64,000 nt of DNA, taken from Lingula anatina (lineage: Eukaryota; Brachiopoda; Lingulata; Lingulida; Lingulidae). The notes under the pieces were generated by a model that saw only the letters and a program-made list of their open reading frames with translations, had not been told where the DNA came from and searched no databases. Position numbers and translations under genes: made by a program. Every line of letters begins with the position of its first letter. The stretch's first letter is position 1. Below, in pieces: positions 33,477 to 45,600 of the stretch. The DNA lies in the NCBI RefSeq assembly GCF_001039355.2, contig NW_019773970.1, positions 317,965 through 381,964 of the forward strand. The letters are read 5' to 3'.

Positions 33477-33984
33477 CCTTTTCGTTCCCGCATATGGTAA
33501 TGTCCAGTTCATATGGTGCCCAACTTTGTTACTGTAATAGTTGCACCCTCTTTTAACGGAACTGTATTGAGATCAGCTGATACTCAGGCCAAAGGATAAC
33601 TTTCAGACTACCTGTTGTAATTGAAGAACAGGTTAATAATTATCAACTGCACACCGATGCCATCGTCTGCCTTATAGACACAAAGGTCGATCAGGAAGAT
33701 TATACGATATGTTTGGTCATGTCAGCTGTTGTATAAACACAAACTAGCTCGTGGTTACTTTGTCAAGTCTCACTGTGCAACAGTCAGTTTTGAAGGTTTT
33801 CATATCTTTCATAATTTCGAGTGGACTATCTGGTGTTACAACACATCTATTAAAAAAATCATGATAAGGATTCGCATCTCTAAAACCCGATGTACCCAAT
33901 GAATCATTACATTCTCAAACAAGAACAACTGTCATTTAGCAAACAGATTTCAATTAATTTTGCAGGGATTTATAACATCCGATA

Positions 33985-34660
33985 GTGGAGGAGGTTATGT
34001 TTTTGTTACCGTTAGTGGGTTTTTGTCTGTGTACACCATCACGCAAAAGTAATGGACACATCTTGACAAAACTTTCAGGATAGGTCACAAACGCCCAATT
34101 AGATTTTGATGATCCATTGACTAATTAAATTTTCAGGATAGGTAATAAATGGGCCAATTTCATGAAAATTTTGGGATAGTCCAGAAACGGACAAAGGCAG
34201 AAATTATGATAAGAATGTGGGAATTTTCCATTAATCAAATAATTATGTAAGGCTTTTTATGAAATTTTCTTAAAAGGTCGCAAATGAACCAAAGAAGAAA
34301 TTATTAGATTTTGGCGATGATTAATTACTTAAGTCAGTAAGTAATGTTTAGTTATTAGATAATTAGGCTGCGTTCACATGCAAAATCTATTTTCTAAAAA
34401 TCTATTTGCGGTATCTTGTGATCACGGTCTGTGCCCTGAATACCCCACGGCATATTTACAGGCAGCGCGAGCCAGTTACTCCCAAAGCTGTAATTAATTC
34501 TCGGCGCTGCCAGTAATTACGCCACGGGGAATTCAGGGCACAGACCGTGATCACAAGATACTGCAAATAGATTTTTAGATTTTTAGAAAATAGACTTTGC
34601 ATGTGAACACAGCCTTATTTCTTGGCAGAGGTTGCATTCTCCGAGTGCTTTTCTATTTTT
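33985..34660. mobile_element. Dispersed repeat (GAGGTTATG family), copy 1, interrupted by a MITE
   Basis: This copy begins with a GGAGGTTATGTTTT phrase and ends GCAGAGGTTGCATTCTCCGA followed by a TTTTCTA tail. It shares order and orientation with the copy at 51058-51476, including the internal motif TTTTCAGG followed by TAGGTCA. It is interrupted by the 249-bp MITE at 34366-34614. It has no protein-coding capacity. Confidence 0.6.
34366..34614. mobile_element. 249-bp PIF/Harbinger-type MITE nested in another repeat
   Basis: The ends are GGCTGCGTTCACATGC and the complement of GCATGTGAACACAGCC. Imperfect inverted matching runs for about 100 bases on each side (including TATCTTGTGATCACGGTCTG), so almost the whole element folds back. 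TTA is duplicated at 34363-34365 and 34615-34617. The 3-bp TWA duplication suggests PIF/Harbinger. Confidence 0.85.
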
Positions 34661-36278
34661 TAATAATTCAGATATATAAAAAACACTGCTATTTTCTTAA
34701 AGCAAAATCAATTTTAAGACAACACTGTCTATGAAAACAAGTAGAACTTGATTTTAATTCAACAATTTATTCAACAATTATTCTGCTTATCTAAGACATT
34801 CTGTTCAACACCAATATCATCAATACATCACTACATATAATACTATATAGAATGCAAGCTTACTCTCTACCAGAGGCCAGTTGGGTGACGATGTCATTTT
34901 GGAGCAAAATTATTATTGGTTCAGAATACAGAAATGTACATAGAATTAACCAGAATTAACATAGAATTATCTCTCTTTTGTGGAGGGTACTGCGAGCTTA
35001 TGTTAACAATAATTATGTTACAAATATCTATCCAAACAATATAACAGTTAACACTCTAAACAGATATAAAATGCAGGTTTTATGGGTGAAAAATCCAAAT
35101 ATGGCATTATAAAAACTATAAATTGATAAAAAATATACAGTAAACATTCAGATAACACAACAAAAACATTGATATCAGAAAGGCAAATGCATGATAATGA
35201 ATGGAATGTTTGAATAATTTTCTCTCAAAATTGTATCAATTAACCAATCACCTTTAAATCTATTTTTAATGAAATTGCACAAAAAATAATTTTATAGACA
35301 TTCAGCACCCTCACTAAAAATAATATTGTCATTATTATGCTATTAATGGCAATACGATTATGGCACAGGCACTAAGAAACAGGCATATTAGCACCTAAAA
35401 AGCACATTTCTTTACAGTATCAAGATGAGAGGGGTGAGGAAGGTGGACGCCCCCATGCCTTGCTTCTCTACATTCTGAAATGTATGGGACAAATATATTG
35501 ATTAGAAAGTAAACTGCCCATTACCACACCCACCTTCATGCATACAAATGCCTGTACAAAGTGGGCAAGCAAATGAACTTGCACGTTTGTGTCTGTGCAT
35601 GCACAGCCAAGTTACACTGAGATTCCTTCAGGTTGCATATATGGTTTTGAAGCAATTTAAAGAGTGCACTGCTGGCTTTAAGTTACAGTACATTTTCAAT
35701 CACTATATGCAATGCTTTGAAATATATATCAAGATGCTATATGTATGGAATTGTCTTAATTTGGTCAATATGTATGAGAGGTCCAAGAGCCAACTTATTG
35801 CAGAGATTATAAATATGCACCACATCTTTTTTATCTGATGCACACTATATTGCATCTTTGACATATAAATTCTTCTTCCCTGCTTTTGTGTTTTAAGACT
35901 GGCATTCTCTAAATCCCTTTGAAAAAAACAATTAATGTATAGCTGAGTGAACCAATTGATGCCTTTGCCAGTTGTAGCTTTCCAAATGAAAACACAATCA
36001 TTTACTTGGATGTAATTTGTGAGATATTAAATGGTACATGTATGTTGTTTTCAGTTTCTTTCAAATAGCAGTCCAGTAGCCATGGGGGTTTCAAAAGAAT
36101 CCCCTTTTTTTCCGGAAAAGGCCCTTCTGAGAAACATTTTATCTATATCCTCAAGGTTTCAAAGTAAAAAGTCCAATTTTTCAAAAAAAGAACTTCCCTT
36201 TTGAAATTGCTGGCTACAGGCCTGAGTAGCCCAAATGATGCAGTTACTGCACAAGCACATGTCTTGAAAAAACCCTGA
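34661..36278. other. 3' flank / probable 3' UTR of the MGAT4-like gene
   Basis: A non-coding A+T-rich stretch downstream of the MGAT4-like stop. No supported exon was found. AATAAA on the minus strand occurs at about 34767-34772, too far away to be a confident signal. Confidence 0.35.
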
Positions 36279-38610
36279 TTAGGAGTGTGGAACTGTCTCA
36301 GTTGTGATTGACAGCTCAGTCTTTTTTTCCCTTTTCACTCGTACTTGTATGTGTTGCACAAGTAGCCAGTCCCGCTGAGGTCTCTTCACTCTTATGCGTA
36401 TACATGCAGTGTAGTAGTCAGAATTTGTTTTATTGAGCTCCTGCCAGTAAAATAATGAGCTGTCAATTTTTCCAACAACCTCAAAACGACCACACTCCTT
36501 CACAGCTGAACCATTCAAGTCAGAAGAACCACCTGGATCCACTTTGCCAATTTCTACGACACCAGCTTTTAAAAAATCACGTTTATGATTTTCATTACTG
36601 GTATGAATGGCAATGGCATCAATTCTAATAAGTTCCTTGAATCTCACCAATATATAACCACCTGGTGATGGCCTTGTCCAGAAATATTTATCATCATACC
36701 CATATGCATTTTCTATGCTGTTGTTAGCTTCTGGAGCCATGTTTGATTCAAGAGTTGCTGGGGGATTTGGTTCTTTGAATGTTGGGATATCTTTCCCTCC
36801 AAAATATCTGTCTTTTAGCTTATTAAAGCCAAGAACTGGTTTTTCCTGAAGTGATGAAACTAGACCCTCATGCTGAAAAAGTGTTGGTTTTCTTATATAT
36901 TTTGATTTCTGACCCATAGATGTCATGAAGTGGTTGATAAGCCAATCACATGGCTGTTCGTCATAAAACAACAACAGGTATTGCCCAAGAAGTAGAACAT
37001 CCTGCGAGCGCAACAATTTTCCAATAAATCCCAAATGGGAAAATTCAAGCATGATCCATTTTTTTGTACTAACCATTGAAATATAATCTTTAATGGCTGC
37101 AATAAACTTGGGGGCGCACACCACATCATCTTCAATCTGAATATAGTAACTAGATATATTATGACCATAGATAAACATGAAGGCGAAGTCAATATTTTGT
37201 TTGGATCTCCACTTGACTCGTAAAGGGTCATCATTAAAATTTCTCTTTAAATTATCAAGTTGAGGATAGAGCTCCTCAGATACTTGGACAACTTGAAGGA
37301 ATCCACTGTTCAGATACACCTCATATTTTTCCATTATCATGTGTATAACACGATGATTATGATGCCTGTCAAAGTCTGCCAAAAACAGCATCACAACAAC
37401 TTCTTCTTTTTCCTGCTCTGATATTTCACTGATAAGAGACTCCAGTGTTTGAAAGAGATATCCATCTCCATTTAATCTTTTAATAGATGGAACTCCGATT
37501 GTTAGAAAACCTAATTAAAAAGTAAAACATGACATTCACAGCAACATTATATTTAGAAAAAAAATGATGTTAACCACAAATTAAGTAAAATGACAAAAAT
37601 GGTTGTATTCATCATATAAGTTTCATGAAAACTGATCTGGCTAAAAGTAACTACGTAAAGAGCAGACCTTTGTATGAGTGGGCCTAGCACAATATATACA
37701 ATTAATGTTTACTTTACACAAAAAGTTAAGATGTGTAAGAGTGGGCCTAGCACAATATATACAATTAATGTTTACTTTACACAAAAAGTTAAGATGTGTA
37801 AGAGTGGGCCTAGCACAATATATACAATTAATGTTTACTTTACACAAAAAGTTAAGATGTGTAAGAGTGGGCCCAGCACAATATATACAATTAATGTTTA
37901 CTTTATGCAAAAAGTTAAGATGAAATAAGAATGATGCATGAGGTAATATTTTATAAACTTTATGAAAATTTAACCCACAGTTCAGAAACAATTTGTAAGT
38001 TTTGCTTTGCTGATATCTTGAAAAATTAAAGCTATAATATGGCTCTGCATAAAAAAATTAATAATCAAAAGTTACTTGATCAATATCATGATAATATTTC
38101 ACATGCTGTCACTACTGTCATACCTTTTTTGTCTCTCCTTGCTCCCATGACATTGACATTGACAAAAGAATGTTGTATAGAGCTCGCTTCCACAGTGTCT
38201 ATCTGTGACTCTGGATTCTCAAAGAAACTAACCTTCTCAACTGATGCCTCTGAAAAAGGAGAAGTTTTCTAATTAACATCCATCATGTTCATATAATGAA
38301 AATATAATGCATATAACCCACAGAATAAACATTTTACTTTAAAAACATTTTACTTTGCTTTTGTTCATGTTTTAAAATAATCCAACAATGTTCTTTCTGG
38401 TAATTATATTCAAAGTCTAAAATCCATTAATATGCAGTATGCTTTCCTTTAAAAAAAGGTACCTGTCAGCATATTCAGTTCATCCACATTTTCAGATATG
38501 TCAGCATGATACCTTTGTGATATATCAGGTATTTGAAAAAACGAAAGACATGCAATGATGACCACAGTGGCAAGAAATTGTCCATGTAACCGACGTGAAC
38601 TTTTTGGCAT
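36279..38610 (-). CDS. MGAT4-like N-acetylglucosaminyltransferase (GnT-IV family), complete
   Basis: GnT-IV enzymes add a beta-1,4-linked GlcNAc branch to the alpha-1,3 mannose arm of N-glycans in the Golgi. Coding exons 38463-38610, 38124-38249 and 36279-37510 join in phase 1 at both junctions and give 501 residues. The N terminus MPKSSRRLHGQ leads into a hydrophobic anchor (FLATVVIIACLSFF, about residues 12-25), then a stem. The catalytic region starts GFLTIGVPSIKR, followed by LADFDR, NSGFLQVVQV, NIDFAFMFIYG, the acidic motif IEDDV (about 217-221), and FSHLGFIGKLL. The C-terminal third (from ENAYGYDDKYFWT to HIQVRVKRE) matches the lectin-like C-terminal domain region of the family. Which vertebrate paralogue (A, B or C) it is closest to cannot be told by eye; the length is nearest MGAT4C. 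The 5' UTR continues to an acceptor at 38681-38682. Confidence 0.9.
37672..37921. repeat. Tandem array, 4 copies of a 63-bp unit
   Basis: The phrase GTGGGCCTAGCACAATATAT recurs every 63 bases, with copies starting at about 37680, 37743, 37806 and 37869. The first three are almost identical; the last carries GCCCAG and TATGC changes. It lies in the intron between the second and third exons of the MGAT4-like gene. Because 63 is a multiple of 3, several frames stay open on both strands; these are not genes. Confidence 0.97.
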
Positions 38611-38690
38611 GGTTTCTGCTGTCTTCTTCTCACAAATTTAAGAATCCTCTTTGTTCCAATGCCTTCAAGACATTCTTAACCTGTAGAAAT

Positions 38691-38754
38691 AAATAAATAA
38701 ATAAATAAAATAAAATAAAATAAAATAAAATAAAATAAAAAAATAAAATAAATA
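38691..38754. repeat. (AAATA)n / (AAAAT)n microsatellite
   Basis: Runs of AAATA and AAAAT units just upstream of the MGAT4-like start-codon exon. Confidence 0.9.
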
Positions 38755-40295
38755 TAAGTTCAAAAAATGGAATAATCAACAACTAAGGACTTAAGGGGGT
38801 GTCATGGGGGGGGTTCTGACCACCCCTTCGATATCTGAAAAAAAATCACACCAATGGTCCCTTCTTGAATTTAGAATTTTGACTGGCTGAATCATAGTTC
38901 TAAACCATGCAGTACCAAATCGTCCATTGTTCTCGTCAGTGAGGCTAAACGAATTCAGGGTATGTACGCACAGACAGAAAACCATGTATTGTGTGAAATT
39001 GTGGGAACGTTACTAATGAAGCCACTGGTAGTACTAGTAGATATCAGTCTGTAGTCTAGAACAAGCACCTGTTGACGAGTGAACAGTTGTCAAAAACAAA
39101 AGACCCAGGTGTGGTAGATCGACTACTGTTCGCGCGTGCCGCAAAGACCAAGCCTAATAAAATCAATTCATTTTATATTTCACATAATCTGTTTTTATTA
39201 TTTCTTCTAAGCATTTAATCATAAAATCTCCCATCATTATACTGTTATTGTGTAATAACATTGAAAGTTTCCAAGTTTTTATTAACAGGTTGATGCTAAC
39301 GTATTACAAATAAATATAAGCATCAAAGCATATTTCCTTACTCAAATGTAGCAAACGTACCACTACACTGGCATAATACCGGTAATGATACAGGTAAAGA
39401 TGACAGCATTGATAACTGGGTTTACAGCGATGTTAGTGCAGCATGATTAGTGTCAGATTGTTATCTGATAAAGTTTGCAACTAGTACCTAGGAACAAAAG
39501 GTCTGGCACTTGACAATCAAGTTGATAAAATCACAAAATGCCTGTAGAAAATAGTGCATACCTGCCCAACATTGATTTGTTCAGATTCTTGACTAAGGGG
39601 TGCGTTACTGGTGTCAAGGGCCAAGACTTGAACTTAGGGGTTTGGCATGCCACTGGACATTCCTCTCGATTTCTGCCCAAATCTAATAAAGCCTCAGTTG
39701 CTTAACTTTTGCCAAATTTCCAATATCTACAGGTCGTGTTGTTTAATGCTTGCGGTCTCTTCTCTGGCGGCGGTTAATTGGGGACACCTGTGCGGCCTGT
39801 CAACGCACCAAGACCCACTTTTGCCAGTGCCACATTTTCCATTGCCGTAAATATCAAATTTGTGAATAGAATGAGGAATAATGACAGTTATGAAAAAATG
39901 TTTGGAAGTACCTGTCACCTTCGCCACAGTATCCATATGGGCTGTGCTGCCCCCCTACCACAGGCGACACCTTGCGGAGCAAGCGTGCGTAATCCAGGGT
40001 GCAACTGAAAATAACCTTGTCGCGCGACCTTATTGCCCCTCAAGGTCACAAACTAATATCCGGTGCTGACGGTTAGGCTCGTCATAATCATATAAGTAGC
40101 GCGTTTCCACCCCCTGACCAAATGGCACTGTTCGCCCTCTAAAATACCAGTTTTTTTTTCGGTGCCCTTAAAAGCGGGCATCGAGACCCACGCCACGGGA
40201 AAATGAGGGGTAAAATGACTTACCCGCTCCTTACACTGTTGGTCTTGTGTAAATGTACTCTTCCAGCCGTGTCACGGCGCAGAGTTGCGCATTGA

Positions 40296-41610
40296 GTGTC
40301 ACCAGCACACGAACGAAACGGAGTGCCTCGATATGAAACCAGACAACTTTTGTGTTTTTAATCTCCAAATACTTTAAAAAATCAATTAAGTTAATAAAAA
40401 GGCCGGGAACAAGAACTTCTTAAATCGTGCATTTTATATTAATGATTATTAAAGATCATAATAATAAAAGAGTCGCATTTCGATTTACTCCATGCTATGG
40501 TCTGTATTGAAAAATAGCAATTTTTACGAGATTACAAATTGCATCGTATTGTTTGGTTCCATTGCCTCGCTTTCAAAAATTAGAACTGGCGCTGCAAAAC
40601 CGGTGTGGCGTGATAGACCCGTGCCGTGACGAAACCGTTCTGCACATGCGCATTGAGGGTAGATTGAAAGAAGGGACTTCCGGTATGACAATATCGTCGT
40701 AGGTATTTTTGGAACTATTGACCTTTCAATTCGTAATTCAGTGGTTTTTGCCATGAGAGAGTATGTATTTGATAATCTTACAATAAACTCCACGGAGGAA
40801 TGTTGGAAAAGTTTTATATAAACACCAAAGGAAGCGTGTGACACAGCCCTTATTACTGAGATTGTGATCGTGACTGAACTGTTTTGCTCTGTGATGAGGT
40901 TGTAGTAAGNCATTTCAGGGGCTCCTTGAAATCAACTATGTTAAAAACAGAAAAATCCGTAACAGAGCTCCCCTTTTACATTCAATGGCTTTTGTCTCAT
41001 ATGTTACACTATATTATGCCCAAATGATTTTCAAACAACATAATACCTTACAACTGATATCTTTAGTCAAACGAAATGCAATAAATTACAATACCAAATT
41101 ACATATCCACTACCTGAAATTATTACACAACTGCAGTGACCCTTCGTAACAACTAAAAACGGCTGTATTTAGGGTATTCAAATTAGTATATTTTTGCCAA
41201 TCTATGTTCGATTTTCAAAAAAATTTTTTTGATTGCTCCGACTAAGTGCCATCTACCAGATTGAACAAGAGTGAGCACTAGATTGGTTTTGATAATACTT
41301 AGAGGCAATGTAACATGCTCAATTTTGAAAGTGTACGTCTGATTGTGAAATAGCCGAATGCGATACAATTTGTAATCTCATAAAAATTGCTATTTTTATA
41401 TAAAGGTCATAGCATGGAGTACATCGAAATGCGACTTGTTTATTATTATGATCTTAAATAATAATTAATATAAAACAAACGATATAATACGTTCTTAACG
41501 TTAGCCTATTTATTAGCTTAATTGATTTTTTTCATATTTGGAGATTAAAAACACAAAAGTTGTCTGGTTTCATATCGAGGCACTACGTTTGGTTCGTGTG
41601 CTAGTGTCAC
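40296..41610. repeat. Large inverted repeat with arms of about 255 bp and a spacer of about 800 bp
   Basis: The left arm (40296-40553) and the right arm (41357-41610) are reverse complements at roughly 85-90% by eye. Shared blocks include TGCCTCGATATGAAACCAGA, GTGTTTTTAATCTCCAAATA, GTCGCATTTCGAT and TACTCCATGCTATG. The spacer contains an n at 40910 and a promoter-like segment (40633-40690). No target duplication was recognised at the outer ends. It could be a fold-back transposon or an inverted local duplication. Confidence 0.85.
40633..40690. promoter_or_regulatory. Promoter-like segment: NRF1-like and ETS sites
   Basis: CATGCGCA at about 40645-40652 resembles an NRF1 half-site, and ACTTCCGG (CCGGAAGT on the other strand) at about 40676-40683 is an ETS consensus. 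Both occur in a CpG-richer pocket between the minus-strand MGAT4-like gene and the plus-strand RFWD3 gene. It may be a bidirectional promoter, but no transcription start is visible. Confidence 0.3.
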
Positions 41611-41841
41611 CTCTTTTCAAGAATAACACACGCCATCTATCGTTCAAATTGTGTGAAAGACAAGCGGGAATCGTTGACCAGCAGTGGCATGATTTTCAGT
41701 ATAAAATTGGAGTAAATTTGTATGTAGCCTTTAATTGCGTATTAAAAACTTTTAGATATGAAGCTATATGTGTTTTGGACCGATTACCAGTTTGATGTTT
41801 TGGCGATCTCTTTTTTTGCTACCGATACATAATTTTAACAG

Positions 41842-41957
41842 AGGCAAGATCGAGAGATCTCACTGTCGATGATGTGCCTGTACTTGATTTGATTGTTAAA
41901 TGTTATCCTGGTACACCAAATAATAATCCTGTAGCACGTGCTCTAATTGAATTTTAG
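41842..41957 (+). CDS. Orphan terminal exon of an unrecognised plus-strand gene
   Basis: The acceptor TTTTAACAG is followed by an open frame entering after one carried base: ARSRDLTVDDVPVLDL, then IVKCYPGTPNNNPVARAL and a stop. The composition looks like real protein and only this frame is open. No upstream partner exon was identified; it would have to end in phase 1. The promoter-like pocket at about 40.65 kb could drive it. Confidence 0.3.
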
Positions 41958-42520
41958 AATATATTGCTTTACACTACTAGTGAATGGTAATTTAAAGTTA
42001 ATATTATCAAAAACAAATGGTGGTTAATTGCCGACATACAGTAGTCCCTTACAGCCAACCACCCTCTTATATAATTACCTGAACTGATGCTGCTGCTGAT
42101 GACGTCATGTATTAAGGAGATTTATCAGCTTGTTAACTTGTTGGTACTGAAAACTATATGAGAATCTACTCCTGGTAGAACCCTGAACCTGTGTGTGATG
42201 TGTGAGTGTACGGTAGCACAAAAAATCATGCTTTATTACTTAAGAGCACTACTGTTTACAGCTTGTAACATGATAAATGTATAGTTTCATTAGCTATGAG
42301 TTTGAAATGACCAATATTTTCTATAACTATTGATAAAAATATTATTGATTAATATATGTACATACCATAAATAGGAATATACACAGATTTTCATGCTAGT
42401 GTGGGTGATCTAATTTGATTGGTACATAAATTTGTTCCCCTTCATACTGTTTGTGGAATACACTCAATGTTTATCCACAGCTCAACTGATAAATTATCGT
42501 GTATTATTCTGTTATTTCAG

Positions 42521-42656
42521 GTCTGATAATATAATCTATTGCATGCACAGAAAAGGAATGACAACAATGAGATCAGTTAAGTTAAATGCTGGTTGAAGTC
42601 TAGATGTAAAGATGTCAAGACAGTTTATATGGACATAGAGGAAACAGTTGCTAACC
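42521..42656 (+). other. 5' UTR part of RFWD3 exon with the start codon
   Basis: The acceptor GTTATTTCAG ends at 42520 and no stop-free extension precedes the ATG at 42657, so the leader is spliced from an unidentified exon further left. Confidence 0.5.
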
Positions 42657-45600
42657 ATGGCACAGGCAGATTCAGAAAGTGATGGCCAGAGTATGTTATT
42701 AGTCATACCACCACCACCCGGAAGTGGACAGCAAAATGATATTGGTGACTTTTCTCTCCAACCGGTACGTTATGCATTTTTATATAATCGCTTGTCTAAG
42801 GTTGAAAAAAAAGTTCTCCACTTTTATCTACTTTTTTTCATATGATTGGATGGATTTAGAAGTTTAAGTGTTGTGATGCTCAGAATATAAAATTCAAAAT
42901 ATACTACTGAAGTTAGAAATAAACTTAGATTATGCCTTATATATATTACACATGGTGAGTGTTTATTGCATTGTATATTACACCTTTATCAATTTTTCGT
43001 TCATCAAGGTATCATATAATGTGCCAATTCTGTTTTTCAGTTTTTCCTATTGTATTTATGAAAATCCAGTAAATATAAGCCTGCTGGCTTTCTACTGATG
43101 ATGACAGTGAAAATATAGCCTAATTTTTTAATTACTTTTATTTTTAAAAATGTTATGAACACTTTGACTCTCTGCAGGGTACACATGACTTAGAGCAGGG
43201 AATTCAGTTTGTCCCAATTGAAGAAGACACTGATTCTGATGTCACTGTCACTGATAGTGAAGAGGATAATGAAGTGGTTATTACCAGTGTGACGGGAAAT
43301 GCCACAGAGGTAGGACATATGAAGATATTGTTTATTATGTGCCTGTTCACTTGACAAATGTAAGTGAAATCTCTATGCTCTACCAGTCTTGCTGAAATGT
43401 AACTCATGACAAAGTATATTAGTATTTCATTTAGCTTCTAACATTATTTTCTAGACAAATGGTGGCGAATCTGATACATCTGAAGTGGTTGTTGTTGAAG
43501 AAGTAGAAGATATGGCAGTAGTAGAAGTTTCCCCACATGCAAATACGTCAATGACGGATTTCAAAAGCCCAAAAAAGGTTTCTGCCTCAGCTGCTGGTAG
43601 CATGGCCAGTGTCAACCCTGGGACATCGACAGCTGAGGAGGAGGATGGCGATTCAGAGGTATTGTATTTTTTCAAAACTTAAAAATAATTATTTCCAAAT
43701 ATTGCCACTTTAAATTGTATACACATTGCTCCGATATAAAATCCAGTGCTAAGGCCATCAGTAACAATTCACTTATTGCAGCATGGCAGCAGAAGATTGG
43801 GATCGATATTTCAGTTTTGTTAAACAGATATTTGTCTTCTGTATCCAAATGCAGTCATATACAAAGAAAAAGATAATCTTCTGCAAGGAAAGAAAACTGT
43901 ATTTGAGTAAGAAAAAGATTTGTTTTTATTTCCAGTGCTGCCCAATATGTTTAGAAGAATGGACTACATCTGGAGATCATCGGCTAGCTTCTCTTAAATG
44001 TGGTCATTTATTTGGGCACAGGTGGGCTGTTTAAATATTTAAAAACCTATATAGTGAGATTTTGTTTGTAAACTGAAGTATTTCTTACCTAGGAAATCTG
44101 TAGCCTGAAAAATTTTAAGTTCTCATTGTGTTTGAATTTTATAAGTCTTTAGATTTTTTTATCTATATTTATATTTTGTTTCTTTATTTGTTTGTATTCT
44201 CATATATATCTTTTTAAATACATGAATAGTTGCATAGACAAATGGTTGAAGGGACAGGGAGGTAAATGTCCACAGTGCAATGCTAAAGCTAAGAAGGCTG
44301 ACATCCGGATTATTTATGCAAGGGCACTAAAGGTAGGGAATTAAGTTATGTATTTAATTTGTTGTTCTCTTTTCTCTACATTTTTTAATTTGAATTAATC
44401 AGTGTGTCTGAGAGATAGAGAGAGAGATTAATACAACATTGTACTACTAAAAACAAGAAAAAAAGCTATATAAGTTTTTACATCAGTAATAGTGATATAT
44501 TTAAAATGAAATTAAAATACAATTAGAAATTGAACAATTGACGGTAAGAAATAATTAGTAAATAGTAATTACATGTATTAGAATTGATGCAGCTTTCATA
44601 CAGTTGATCAAGCAGGTCATTTTCATTATCCAAGGCTGTTGACACATCAGACAGAGACCGTGCCCTTAAAGAGTTGGAGTTGGAAAAAGAGGCTAGAAGA
44701 AAAGCAGAGTTAAGTGCTGCACAGATGAAGATGCAGTATCAGAATACAATAGCAGAGTGCAATAGAATGCGTGAAGAGATAGAGAGACAGAGGCAGCAAC
44801 TTCAGTCAGTCAGGTGATTTAATGCATTTGTTTATTTGTTCATTCTACAGTTATTTCACACTTCATTTGAACCTATTTGATGTATTTATATTTTCTTTGG
44901 TAACACCTGATGATGCTATTCAGTTTGAATGAAAAAGTTAAGTTTGCACATAAATGTTTATTTAATAATTTGTTGCAGGACATTACAGCCACAGGCAAAC
45001 CACAACATTTCAAGTTCACAAGGACAGTCAAGTCAGAACAATGGCATGTTTGTACTGGAGAAAACTATCAAAATATGGGAGGTTTGTATTAAACCACAGC
45101 AGGCCTGCTCTGATAACTGTGTACTGACTGCACCAGTTGCAAGTGTAGGCTAGAGGAAACTAGACACTATTATTCTGTCTTGTGCCATTTCTAGATGTCA
45201 TATCACCCCCTTACTAGATGTGCTCTCTATAGATTATTGTGTCTGTTGCCATTTCTAGATGTCATACATGTATCAGCCTCTTACTAAATGTGTTCTCTAT
45301 TCATTACTGAGTGTCTGTACCCATTTACAGGCACATTACACATAGTATTGGGTGCTTTCTGTACCTATTACTGGGTGTCTGTGCCCATTTTTTAGTCACA
45401 GTATATTCATTTTTAGGTGCTCTCTGTACCCATTTCTGTGTCTGTACCTGTACCGATGTCATGTCAAAGTATAAACCAGTGTAGTGTTTGTGATGCTGCA
45501 GTGTGTGATTTGGGGTGTAGAAGTAATTTTCTATTCATTTTAGGCTGGTGGTTGCAGAGTCATGGCCCACTGTGACAGTCAAGGCATTCTAGTGGTATCC

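Larger units (their letters stand above)
38755..42520. other. Divergent intergenic interval between MGAT4-like and RFWD3
   Basis: It contains the inverted repeat at 40296-41610, a promoter-like pocket, an orphan plus-strand exon at 41842-41957 and a short Cys-rich open frame near 39775-39865. The RFWD3 5' UTR exon begins at an acceptor ending at 42520. Confidence 0.4.

Noticed and set aside
36923-37234. Second minus-strand frame inside the MGAT4-like catalytic exon
   Set aside because: It is an out-of-frame shadow of the enzyme.
37641-37991. Overlapping open frames on both strands across the 63-bp repeats
   Set aside because: They arise from a tandem repeat whose unit is a multiple of three and lack splice or family support.
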